A stretch of 64,000 nt of DNA from Leptolyngbya subtilissima AS-A7 (GTDB lineage Bacteria > Cyanobacteriota > Cyanobacteriia > Phormidesmidales > Phormidesmidaceae): the NCBI RefSeq assembly GCF_039962255.1, contig NZ_JAMPKY010000006.1, forward strand, positions 186,001 through 250,000, given 5' to 3'. Position numbers and translations under genes: made by a program. The notes beneath the pieces were generated by a model. The model did not search any database. It saw only the letters and a program-made list of their open reading frames with translations, and was not told the origin of the DNA. Below are positions 9,483 to 17,924 of the stretch, in pieces (position 1 is the first letter of the stretch; every line of letters begins with the position of its first letter).

Positions 9483-12400
9483 CAGGGTCGAGGTTGGGAG
9501 CGGGCAGTTGGGCAATGAATGCCGTTGCATCCTTCACTGAGAGGGGCGAAGAGAAGTAATAGCCCTGCCCCCCCTGACACTGGTGGGCCTGGAGGTAAGC
9601 CACCTGCTCGCCGGTTTCAATGCCCTCGGCCACCACCGTCAAATTGAGGTTGGTGGCCAAGCTGATAATGGCTTTGACAATTTCGTAGTCGTCCGTGCTG
9701 GGGCCAGAGTGGTGCAGGTGGGTAATAAACGACTTGTCAATTTTGAGCACGTCGATGGGAAATCGATGCAGGTAGCTGAGGGATGAGTAGCCGGTACCAA
9801 AGTCATCCATACAGATCTGGATGCGGCGCTGGCGCAGCTGTTTGAGCAGATCAATAGCCATCTGGGCGTTTTGAATCAGCACGCTTTCGGTGATTTCAAC
9901 CTTCAGGTGCTGCCCCTGCAGGTGATTGCGGCTCAGGGCAGCGTCTATTTGCTGAATCAAGTCAGGGCGCACAAATTGCTTACCGGAGAGATTGACGCTG
10001 ACGGTGAGAGGTCGACTGTGGGGCAGCTCTCGATGCCAATAGCTCAGCTGACGGCAGGCCTCGTTTAGGGTCCACAGGTCGAGGGCAGTAATCAGTCCAG
10101 TGTTTTCGGCAACGGGGATAAAGTCGAGGGGAGGCACCAGCCCCCGGCGGGGATGCTGCCACCGCACCAAAGCCTCAAACCCCTGCACCGTGCCGGTGGC
10201 CAAATTGACGATGGGCTGATAATACAGCCGCAGTTCACCCCGCTCTAGGGCGCGGCGCAGGTCGTTCTCAAGCTCCATCTGCTGCATCACCATGGTGTGC
10301 ATAGGAGCGTCAAAAATGGCGTACTCGCGGTTGCTGCCCTTGGCTTTGTACATGGCGATATCGGCATCACGCAGCATTTGGTTGGGGTCGGTGTAGGTGG
10401 TGGCGCTGAGGGCGATGCCAATGCTGGCGTGGACAAAGACCTCATGCCCCTGGAGCAGCACCGGGCTTTCGAGAATGGCGTGAATGCGCTGGGCCATGGT
10501 GACGGCAACAGCGGCATCGCTGATATTAGACAGCAGCACCACAAATTCGTCGCCCCCCAAACGGGCGGCCACATCTGCCGGACGCAGGCAGGTTTGCAAT
10601 CGCTGGGCCACCACCTGAAGCAGCTGATCGCCCATGGCATGACCCAGACTGTCGTTGATCACTTTGAAGCGATCGAGGTCGAGAAACAGCAGGGCAAACT
10701 GACGATTCGCGCAGCTTAAAGCCTGCGGCATCTCAGAAGCGGGCACCGACTCGAAACAAGTATCCGTCCCGGAATCGCAGCAGAGGTCGGGCGCACCATC
10801 AAAGGTAGCGCCCACTGGAGAACAATGGTTGGGGCAGTGGTGGTGCAGGTGCTCAAGCGCCTGAGCCAGCCGTTCTAAGAACAGCGTGCGGTTGGGCAGC
10901 CCGGTGAGGCGATCGTGGGAGGCATCGTAGCGCAGCTGGGCCTCCAGCCGCTTGCGCTCGGTCAGCTCGATCTGGGCCTGGGCATAGAGCTCGGCTTGGT
11001 GAATGGCGATCGCCAAATGGTCGGCTAACCGCTTAATGAGTTTGATTTCGGCCTCGCTCCAACAGCGGGGGCCAGGGCAATGATGAACGCTCAATATACC
11101 TTTGACCTCGCCCCGATAGCGAATTGAAACGGCTAGAATCGCCCCAATATTCAGCTCTTGAGCCAGGGCCAGGTTGGGCAGCAGCATCGGTTCAGCCCTG
11201 ACATCGTCTACGACCACCGGCAGCTCCTCAGCCAACACTCGCTGGGCATGGGGGTTGCCTTCAATGGGAATCACCTGCCCCTGCAAACTATCAAAACCGG
11301 GCGTACTAGCCGTGTTGGTGTGCACCAACACCTGGTCGGTCGCCTGACAGAGAATCACTAGGCCGCGACTGGCTGCGAAGGTGTGGAGCATTTCGGTCGC
11401 CGCCCGCTGGAGCAGCGTCTCCAGCTCCAGACTGTCGCTAATGGCGCTGATGATGTTGTTGAGCAACTTTTCCTGCTGGGCCAGGGCGCTGGTCTGAGCC
11501 AGCAGCTGGCTCTGCTGGAGGGCGATCGCCACTTGGTCAGCCAGCTGAGATAATAGGGCACGCTCCTTGGGCTGCCACTGGCGCGGCCCGCGGCAGTGGT
11601 GAGCGCACAGCAGCCCCCACAGATGGCTGCCACAGTTAATCGGCACAACCAGATTGGCCTGCACCTGAAAGCGCTTCAGCAGCGCGCGGTAGCAGGGGTC
11701 AATGTTAGCCTCAGCCACGTTGTCGATGTGGTGGGTGCGGCCTCGGCGGTAGCGGTGGGCCAAGCCGGGCTTGGTTAAAAAACAAGTGTCTTCTACGGTG
11801 AGGCCGAAGGTTGCATCCCAAGGGGGCAGCACGGATTCAACCGCCATAGTGCCGCTGAGGTCAGCGTTAAAGCGATAGATGAGCACTCGGTCGGTCTGCA
11901 AAAACTGCCGCACCTCGGTGACCGTGGTCTGCAAGATCTGCTTGACCTCTAGAGATTGGTGAATGTGTTGAGTAATGGTGCGAATCAGATGCTCTTCTTC
12001 GGCCTGGCGGCGCAGAGCCTCCTGGGCCTTAACAAGGGGAGTGATATCGGTAGCCACTGACCCCAAAATGGGGGTGCCATCGGCCTCCAGGCTCACGGGA
12101 AACAGTACTGAGCTAAACACCCGCTGCTCCCCCTGAAGGTACAGCGTATCTTCTACGGTCAGGGAGGTTTGGGTGGTGACGATGTGCTGCACCCGCTCCA
12201 TAAAAACGCTCAACACCGAGGGCGGCAGCAGATCGGCAAAGGAACGCCCCACCACATCCTCAGGATGCAGGCCAAACTGGGCAGCGGTGGCCTGATTGAC
12301 TCGCCGATAACGTCCATTGGCGTCAAAGATGCTGACCAGAGCCGGAGAATTGTCGATAAACGCCTGCATCTGCTGGTTAGCGCTGACTAGGGCCTGCTCA

Positions 12401-13251
12401 GTATGCTTGCGATCGCTGATATCGAGCACAACAATATCCCAAGCAATGTCGCCGTTGGCCAAACATTCTGGGCAACCCATGCCCTGAAGCCAGGTCTGCC
12501 GCCCCGAGGGAGTGAGCAGACGCCATTCGCAAAACCAGGGGGTGAGGGTAGCGCCAGAACTCTGGAGCAGCCCCTGCACGGTGCTGCGATCCTCGGGGTG
12601 AATGGACAGCCAAAGCCGCTGGGGCTGGCCGAGCAGTTGCTCGGGCTCTAGCTCCCACATGTCGACACAGCCGGTGCTGACGTAGGTGATATCGTCGGCC
12701 CCAGAGGGATGCTGCACGTAGCGCAGCACGACCCCCGGCAGGTTAGCCAGCACCGGCTGTAGGCGGCTTTTGTGGCCTTGGCGAGGGGCAACCTGGCGCT
12801 GATGGGTTACGTCTGGCCCAACGCTGGTGAACCGCTGCACCAAGCCGGTGGCGCTGGTCAAAACAGTGGTGTTCCAAGCGATCAGGCGGCGATCGCCGCT
12901 GCGGGTGAGAATTTCAGTCTCATGGCGAACAGCCCCTTGGCTCTGGCCCACGGCGGCTCGTAATAGCTCACTCAGCGCCTGGCGATCGCTAGCGGGGATA
13001 AACAGCTCAAGCCAGTTGCCACCCACAACTTCGTGGCGTTGCCAGCCGGTGAGGGTGAGCAAGTAATCGTTACAGAGCAAAATGTGGCCATTGGCATCGA
13101 CCACTAGCCCCGCCATAGCCATCGTTTCGATCACCGCCCAAAAATGCTGCTCCGATGCTTGTAAATCGCCGATTTGGTCATCGCCTGTCCGGGCATCGGG
13201 AGCACCCACTACAGGATCGAAATCAGGCAAAGAAGTCCAATCATCGGTCAT
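9436..13251 (-). CDS. Multi-sensor diguanylate cyclase/phosphodiesterase (PAS-PAS-PAS-GAF-GAF-GGDEF-EAL), probable cyanobacteriochrome
   Basis: A 1271-residue cytoplasmic signalling protein controlling cyclic di-GMP. Order: PAS domains at about 30-150, 165-285 and 290-410; GAF1 about 425-580; GAF2 about 595-760; GGDEF about 775-980; EAL about 990-1250. The cyclase has an intact GGDEF motif (899-903) and an RxxD inhibitory site (RPAD, 890-893). The phosphodiesterase keeps EAL, VNLSGKQF, KVEITES, MDDFGTG, LKIDKSF, VAEGIET and the QG end motif, so both activities are possible. GAF1 carries DTCF (Cys490) and DPCY (Cys520), the two bilin-linking cysteines of DXCF cyanobacteriochromes. A Cys/His-rich insertion (about 802-850) interrupts the GGDEF domain. 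The 3' end overlaps the convergent solute-binding-like gene by 47 bases. Confidence 0.93.
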   Translation of the reverse strand: MTDDWTSLPDFDPVVGAPDARTGDDQIGDLQASEQHFWAVIETMAMAGLVVDANGHILLCNDYLLTLTGWQRHEVVGGNWLELFIPASDRQALSELLRAAVGQSQGAVRHETEILTRSGDRRLIAWNTTVLTSATGLVQRFTSVGPDVTHQRQVAPRQGHKSRLQPVLANLPGVVLRYVQHPSGADDITYVSTGCVDMWELEPEQLLGQPQRLWLSIHPEDRSTVQGLLQSSGATLTPWFCEWRLLTPSGRQTWLQGMGCPECLANGDIAWDIVVLDISDRKHTEQALVSANQQMQAFIDNSPALVSIFDANGRYRRVNQATAAQFGLHPEDVVGRSFADLLPPSVLSVFMERVQHIVTTQTSLTVEDTLYLQGEQRVFSSVLFPVSLEADGTPILGSVATDITPLVKAQEALRRQAEEEHLIRTITQHIHQSLEVKQILQTTVTEVRQFLQTDRVLIYRFNADLSGTMAVESVLPPWDATFGLTVEDTCFLTKPGLAHRYRRGRTHHIDNVAEANIDPCYRALLKRFQVQANLVVPINCGSHLWGLLCAHHCRGPRQWQPKERALLSQLADQVAIALQQSQLLAQTSALAQQEKLLNNIISAISDSLELETLLQRAATEMLHTFAASRGLVILCQATDQVLVHTNTASTPGFDSLQGQVIPIEGNPHAQRVLAEELPVVVDDVRAEPMLLPNLALAQELNIGAILAVSIRYRGEVKGILSVHHCPGPRCWSEAEIKLIKRLADHLAIAIHQAELYAQAQIELTERKRLEAQLRYDASHDRLTGLPNRTLFLERLAQALEHLHHHCPNHCSPVGATFDGAPDLCCDSGTDTCFESVPASEMPQALSCANRQFALLFLDLDRFKVINDSLGHAMGDQLLQVVAQRLQTCLRPADVAARLGGDEFVVLLSNISDAAVAVTMAQRIHAILESPVLLQGHEVFVHASIGIALSATTYTDPNQMLRDADIAMYKAKGSNREYAIFDAPMHTMVMQQMELENDLRRALERGELRLYYQPIVNLATGTVQGFEALVRWQHPRRGLVPPLDFIPVAENTGLITALDLWTLNEACRQLSYWHRELPHSRPLTVSVNLSGKQFVRPDLIQQIDAALSRNHLQGQHLKVEITESVLIQNAQMAIDLLKQLRQRRIQICMDDFGTGYSSLSYLHRFPIDVLKIDKSFITHLHHSGPSTDDYEIVKAIISLATNLNLTVVAEGIETGEQVAYLQAHQCQGGQGYYFSSPLSVKDATAFIAQLPAPNLDPAKTETACRESTGPTA

Positions 13252-13434
13252 ACAAGACGTTTCTAGGGGCGAGGCAGCCTGTGAGGACTACGCAAACCAG
13301 AGGCATTCCCAACTCATTCTTCCCACCCTGCAACCGTATACAGGGTGACTGTTCATAGGTCTTAATGTGTTCTATGGTAATTACCCCCAGGTAATTCTGG
13401 TAGCTTCAGTGCTAAGCACCCACCAGCATAGCGA

Positions 13435-13462
13435 AGCCCTCAGCGCGATCGCACCGAGGGCT
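13435..13462 (-). terminator. Hairpin downstream of the lysozyme gene
   Basis: A seven-base-pair inverted repeat (AGCCCTC/GAGGGCT) encloses a HIP1-like loop about 50 bases past the lysozyme stop. There is no T-run after it, so termination is uncertain. Confidence 0.3.
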
Positions 13463-13513
13463 ATAGCCTTGCCGTCTTTACCCTTAAGCTAGGGCGGGCC
13501 GCCTATAAACAGG

Positions 13514-14233
13514 CTAGAGAAACTGCTGCCAGTTTTCACTGCGAAACAGGGCTCGCTCAGCCTTGCGGCGGCGCTGTAGGCCAGGCATCACATTGCCCCC
13601 GGCATAAATCCACTTGGCGAACTCCTCAGACGCTCCAGCCATGTCTCCGGCGTTGAGCTTCTTTAGTAGGGTAGACGACTGCAAATTGCTGGGGCCGACG
13701 TTGAAGGTAAACGACACCAGCGCCGAGAACTGGTCGCTGGTCAGGGTGCGAGTCACAGCATCGGAGACGGCTTTTTCATACTTTTTGAGGTCGCGCTTGA
13801 GAATCTCTTCGGCCTCGGCCCGAGTGATGGTGAGCCCGCGGTAGACCTGCGGTGCCCCTGCAGAGGAGGTATGGCCATAGCCAATGGTCCAGGGTTCACC
13901 ACCGGTGCCGGGGTCGGGGTAGGCGCTGAGGCTCAGGCCCTCAAACCCCTTAATAATCGCTAGCCCAGCGGCGTTGATGGTGTTGCCTGGGGGCGGGGGT
14001 GGCGGGGGAGGTGGCGCGGGCGGCATGGGCTGAGGCTCAGGTCCTCCAGTGCCGATAGACACCGTCATGGCGCGGGGATAATCATCCCGCTGAAACCATG
14101 TCTTGACGCTGCCAACGTTGACTACCTGCTCCTTGGGATTATTGCTCGACGGATATTTCGTGATGCGAGAGATCCAGTAGCCTCCCTGCATCAGGTAGAT
14201 TGCAATGTCTGTTTCTTTAATCCAGGTTCCCAT
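13514..14233 (-). CDS. GH24 lysozyme (phage-type endolysin fold) with Pro-rich linker
   Basis: A 239-residue protein. Residues 1-60 form a small Trp-rich domain, followed by a proline-rich linker (about 65-83, with nine consecutive Pro) and a C-terminal T4-like lysozyme domain. The catalytic triad of the family is visible as Glu98 (GFEGL), Asp107 (YPDPG) and Thr116 (WTIGYGHT). GH24 enzymes cleave the glycan strands of peptidoglycan. The start at 14233 is preceded by a good ribosome binding site (GGGGAGGT); longer frames up to 14371 lack one. There is no signal peptide and no holin or other phage gene nearby, so export is unexplained. It may be a domesticated prophage gene. Confidence 0.88.
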   Translation of the reverse strand: MGTWIKETDIAIYLMQGGYWISRITKYPSSNNPKEQVVNVGSVKTWFQRDDYPRAMTVSIGTGGPEPQPMPPAPPPPPPPPPGNTINAAGLAIIKGFEGLSLSAYPDPGTGGEPWTIGYGHTSSAGAPQVYRGLTITRAEAEEILKRDLKKYEKAVSDAVTRTLTSDQFSALVSFTFNVGPSNLQSSTLLKKLNAGDMAGASEEFAKWIYAGGNVMPGLQRRRKAERALFRSENWQQFL

Positions 14234-14635
14234 ATGACCTCCCCGGAGCAGTCCGCATACCAGGAATTTACAATACTTTCGGAATAATGGGCCATTGAGT
14301 TTTGGCCAGGTTCTACCATTTTGCCCACCGTGGAGCATAGATTTAACCCCTATAGCCCGGCCAATCGCCATAGCCAGCCGCGCGATCGGCGAGAGCTACG
14401 CCCTAGCAGTTCGGTTTGGCACGGCCAAAGTTCGTCCCTAACCAAGGTTTCACCTGCTACCGCCGCGGGCTGACCAGTAATTTTTTGTCTACTCTAAGCT
14501 GAGGTTGCACTTTGCCCCTGGCAAGGCTAAGTCAACACCGCCCTGACAAACCCAGCAGAAGGTTTTTTCCAGGCAGACGATTCAGTCGTTAAGATATTCA
14601 AAGCTTAGTGTCTTTTCTGGTGGCTTATTATCTCC

Positions 14636-15955
14636 ATGGCTTTGCTCTCAGCAACCGCAGATTTGCCCTCCCGCCTGGTTTCACCCACCATTCGTCGCTT
14701 ACCCAACGGCCTTACAGTCATTGCTGAGCAAATGCCCTTAGAGGTTGTCAACCTGAGCCTATGGCTGCGGGTAGGCTCAGCGGTAGAAAGCGACGCCATC
14801 AACGGCATGGCCCACTTTCTAGAGCACATGATCTTTAAGGGCACTCAGCAGCTGCAATGCGGTGAGTTTGAGCGCCAAGTGGAAGAGCGCGGGGCCTTGA
14901 CTAACGCTGCCACCAGCCAAGACTACACCAAGTACTACATCACCACAGCGCCCCAAGACTTCGCCACCCTGGCCCCGCTGCAAATTCAGATGGTGATGGC
15001 TCCGCGCCTCAGCGACCATGATTTTGAGCGCGAGCGCCCGGTGATTTTGGAAGAAATTCGTCGCGCAGACGACAACCCCCGCCGCCGTACCTATTCCCGC
15101 ACCATGGAGCTGGTGTTTGACCGGCTGCCCTACCGTCGCCCGGTGCTGGGGCCGACCACCGTGGTCGAGGGGCTCACCCCGGCACAAATGCGAGAGTTCC
15201 ACAGCACTTGGTACCAGCCCCAGAGCATGACGGCAGTGGCGGTGGGCAACCTGCCGGTAGAAACCCTGATTGCCACGGTAGCCGAGGGTTTTGAGCAAGC
15301 CATGGCCCAGCGCCCCACGCCGCCAGACACCGCCAGCACTATTGAACGGTTCAAGCCGCTGCTGCCCGACGACTTGGAGCCCCCCTTTACGGACGTGCGG
15401 CGGGCGACCCACACCGATCCGGCTATGGCCCAGGCGCGTCTGGTGATGGCCTGGCGAGTGCCAGGGGTGACTCACCTAGAGGATACCTACGGCCTCGACA
15501 TCCTAGCCTCGATTTTGGGGCGGGGGCTAACCTCACGCCTGGTACGCGACCTGCGGGAAGAGCGCAAGCTGGTGACTAGCATTAGCTGTACCAACATGAC
15601 CATGGCTCACCAGGGGGCGTTTATGGTGTCGGCCCAGCTGCCCGCCGAAGATTTAGATCAGGTGGAGGGAGCGATCGCCCAGCACATTGCCACCGTGATG
15701 GAGGAGCCTGTCAGCCCCACAGAACTGAGCCGCGTGCAAACCCAGGTGGCCAACCGGTTTATCTTTGCCAACGAAACACCGAGCGATCGCGCTGGGCTTT
15801 ACGGTTACTATCAGACCCTGACGGGTGACATTACTGAAGGGCTCAACTACCCGGCCTATATTCAAAAGCTGGGCGTCAAGGATGTGTTGCAGTCGGCCCA
15901 GCGCTATCTCTCCAGCGAGGCCTACGGGGTGGTTGCCTTACAGCCAGCGGCTTAG
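14636..15955 (+). CDS. M16 family zinc peptidase (processing-peptidase-like)
   Basis: A 439-residue single-unit M16B protease. The inverted zinc-binding motif HFLEH (residues 60-64) and a downstream Glu in VILEEI (about 138-139) form the HxxEH...E metal site, so it is catalytically competent. LPNGLTVIAEQMP at the N-terminus and RGLTSRLVRDLREERKL in the second half match the family. There is no signal peptide, so it is likely cytoplasmic; family members degrade peptides or process precursors. The fructosamine-kinase-like gene starts 11 bases after its stop and is almost surely in the same operon. Confidence 0.92.
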   Translation: MALLSATADLPSRLVSPTIRRLPNGLTVIAEQMPLEVVNLSLWLRVGSAVESDAINGMAHFLEHMIFKGTQQLQCGEFERQVEERGALTNAATSQDYTKYYITTAPQDFATLAPLQIQMVMAPRLSDHDFERERPVILEEIRRADDNPRRRTYSRTMELVFDRLPYRRPVLGPTTVVEGLTPAQMREFHSTWYQPQSMTAVAVGNLPVETLIATVAEGFEQAMAQRPTPPDTASTIERFKPLLPDDLEPPFTDVRRATHTDPAMAQARLVMAWRVPGVTHLEDTYGLDILASILGRGLTSRLVRDLREERKLVTSISCTNMTMAHQGAFMVSAQLPAEDLDQVEGAIAQHIATVMEEPVSPTELSRVQTQVANRFIFANETPSDRAGLYGYYQTLTGDITEGLNYPAYIQKLGVKDVLQSAQRYLSSEAYGVVALQPAA

Positions 15956-15966
15956 GACAGGCAGCT

Positions 15967-16830
15967 ATGTGGACTGCGATCGCCCAACACATCGGCGCTA
16001 AAACCGGCACTGCCTTTACCATTGTCGACCGGCGATCGGTGGGGGGCGGTTGCATCAACCAGGCCTACCAGGTGAGTGACGGCAGCCAATCCTATTTTCT
16101 CAAGCTCAACCAGGCGTCGCAGGTAGCGATGTTTGAGGCTGAGGCTTTGGGCCTGAAGGATATGTACGACAGCCAGACCATTCGGGTGCCCAAGCCAATC
16201 TGCTGGGGCACGGTGGATGGCTCGGCCTACATTGCCATGGAGTGGTTGGATTTGGGCAGCGGCGGCGGTAACGCCTGGAGCCGTATGGGCGAGGCCCTAG
16301 CGGCTATGCACCGGGTCACTAGCGAGCAAGGTTTTGGCTGGCACCAGAGCAACACCATTGGCGCCACACCTCAGCCCAACCCCTGGACGGCGACCTGGTT
16401 GGAGTTTTATCGCGAGCACCGGTTGCGCCACCAGTTTCGCCTAGCGGGTCGTCGCGGGGGGCGGTTTCCGCGTCAGCACGAGTTGCTGATGGCGTTGCCA
16501 GATTTGCTAGCGGGCCATGACCCGGCTCCAGCTCTGGTGCACGGCGATCTGTGGTCGGGCAATGCAGCAGTGACGAAAGATGGCGAGCCGGTGATTTTGG
16601 ACCCGGCGACGTATTTTGGCGATCGCGAGGTAGACATCGCCATGACCGAGTTATTTAGCCGCTTTCCCAGCGCGTTCTATGACGCTTATAACGCGGCCTA
16701 CCCACTCGGTGCAGGCTATAAAACCCGCAAAACGCTATACAACCTGTATCACGTTATCAATCATTTCACCTTGTTTGGCGGCAGCTACGAATCGCAGGCC
16801 AACCGCATGATCGACCAGCTATTGCGGTGA
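15967..16830 (+). CDS. Fructosamine/ketosamine-3-kinase family protein
   Basis: A 287-residue kinase with the aminoglycoside-phosphotransferase-like fold of fructosamine-3-kinases, which phosphorylate sugar adducts on lysine so that they fall off (deglycation). Diagnostic elements are VGGGCINQAYQV at the start, FLKLN with the ATP-binding Lys, MEWL at the hinge, the catalytic loop HGDLWSGN (192-199) and LDPATYFGDREVDIAM containing the metal-binding Asp (212). Length agrees with the family. It lies 11 bases downstream of the M16 protease gene, an arrangement that may couple protein repair with proteolysis. Confidence 0.92.
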   Translation: MWTAIAQHIGAKTGTAFTIVDRRSVGGGCINQAYQVSDGSQSYFLKLNQASQVAMFEAEALGLKDMYDSQTIRVPKPICWGTVDGSAYIAMEWLDLGSGGGNAWSRMGEALAAMHRVTSEQGFGWHQSNTIGATPQPNPWTATWLEFYREHRLRHQFRLAGRRGGRFPRQHELLMALPDLLAGHDPAPALVHGDLWSGNAAVTKDGEPVILDPATYFGDREVDIAMTELFSRFPSAFYDAYNAAYPLGAGYKTRKTLYNLYHVINHFTLFGGSYESQANRMIDQLLR

Positions 16831-16871
16831 GGCAATTCAAATTCTTTTCATAGGGAACTTACGGAGTCTGT

Positions 16872-17300
16872 TTACTCCGGAGTACTGCCTTTGGGTCTAA
16901 TGGCAAACTCTAGCTGTGAGCGGTAGAAACAAACATCGAACTCTATAAAAAAGTTAACTTGCCCTAGAATAAGCGGCACGTTTGTAGCTTGTGTCCATGC
17001 GAATACAAGCTGCACAGGTTCAAACTGTCCGACAATGGCTTGAGCTAACACAACGCGCGCTTCGTACTGGGCTAAATTTCCTGTCAAACTCAATGCTGTC
17101 GTTTGCTGTTCCCAGATATAGCCAAGCTCAACCCCAACAGGATAGGGCAGTACGTTTACACTGGCCCCAGTATCCAACAGGCCAGAAGTTGGGATAGAGG
17201 ATTGCTGGTGTAGAAGGTTGAAGGACAAGTAGGGGCGGGCGCTGGCCTCGCCTAAAGCAGGATCACTAGGGATAAAAGGATAGCGTTCAGCATTACGCAT
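16872..17300 (-). CDS. Retropepsin-like aspartyl protease family protein
   Basis: A 142-residue protein with a retroviral-type aspartyl protease core. The active-site motif is LLDTGASVNVLPY (about residues 40-52), and a C-terminal VPLILGQVNFF resembles the ILG(R) flap/substrate loop of retropepsins. A single such domain would act as a homodimer. The start codon overlaps the end of the small upstream gene by eight bases, so the two are translationally coupled. Similar pairs are frequent in cyanobacteria, but their role is unknown. An imperfect hairpin at 16862-16879 overlaps the stop codon. Confidence 0.75.
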   Translation of the reverse strand: MRNAERYPFIPSDPALGEASARPYLSFNLLHQQSSIPTSGLLDTGASVNVLPYPVGVELGYIWEQQTTALSLTGNLAQYEARVVLAQAIVGQFEPVQLVFAWTQATNVPLILGQVNFFIEFDVCFYRSQLEFAIRPKGSTPE

Positions 17301-17511
17301 GATGGTTTTGAGCTTTGGCAGCGTTGAGCACGTTTAACATCGTATCTGCTGCCTCAACTGCATCGTAGGGCGACCAAACAGGGTAAGCCTCCTCAGGTTT
17401 AATGAGACTAGTTTCTTGCTGAGCCAATTCTGAGATCAAAAGCTGCATGATATAGAATTTGTCTGAACGACTCAGTTCTCTCAGCGTCGAAATTAATTCA
17501 GAGGAAATCAT
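17293..17511 (-). CDS. Small partner protein of the retropepsin-like gene
   Basis: A 72-residue acidic protein. The first half is helical (TLRELSRSDKFYIMQLLISEL), and the second has the conserved-looking segment AYPVWSPYDAVEAADTML. I know this type only as a short cyanobacterial protein found next to aspartyl-protease-like genes. The gene arrangement (small first gene, 8-base overlap, second gene enzymatic) is that of a toxin-antitoxin or chaperone-partner pair, but no function is established. Confidence 0.65.
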   Translation of the reverse strand: MISSELISTLRELSRSDKFYIMQLLISELAQQETSLIKPEEAYPVWSPYDAVEAADTMLNVLNAAKAQNHHA

Positions 17512-17924
17512 TGGGAATACTCCAATAAAGGTCGTTTCATATAGATATACAACATACTCTTAGGCTACCTTATTGGCTCATCGGCACCTTGAACAGCCAG
17601 CATGGTATCTACGTGGATGAAGACGCGAATCTAGCTTCCTTGACAGGATTACAACCCCTCTACCGTCTTCAGATTGCTGTTTCTGCAAATCGCAGAAATA
17701 GCCGATAGATTACAGTTCAATGATTGAGAATACTTTTCACAAACTTTATGAATCCTTTCAACGTTTTATCCCTACATATGATGATTTAGCTTCCAAGTAG
17801 TTCGTAGGACATACAAAGAATTAGTACCTCGATCCACAGGTTATCCATTCTTTAATGTGTGTAAGGTTGGCTTCCAAAAATCTTGCTGTGCCAGATTGCT
17901 TTTATTCTTAAATTGGAAGTGCTT
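17512..17924. other. Intergenic region, no gene recognised
   Basis: About 410 A+T-rich bases between the small gene at 17293-17511 and the end of the copper ATPase gene. No open frame with coding character, RNA gene or strong terminator was seen. It must contain the promoter of the retropepsin pair. Confidence 0.5.

Noticed and set aside
10748-10770. A second DTCF tetrapeptide in the GGDEF insertion, which might suggest another bilin site
   Set aside because: It is outside any GAF domain, so the match is by chance.
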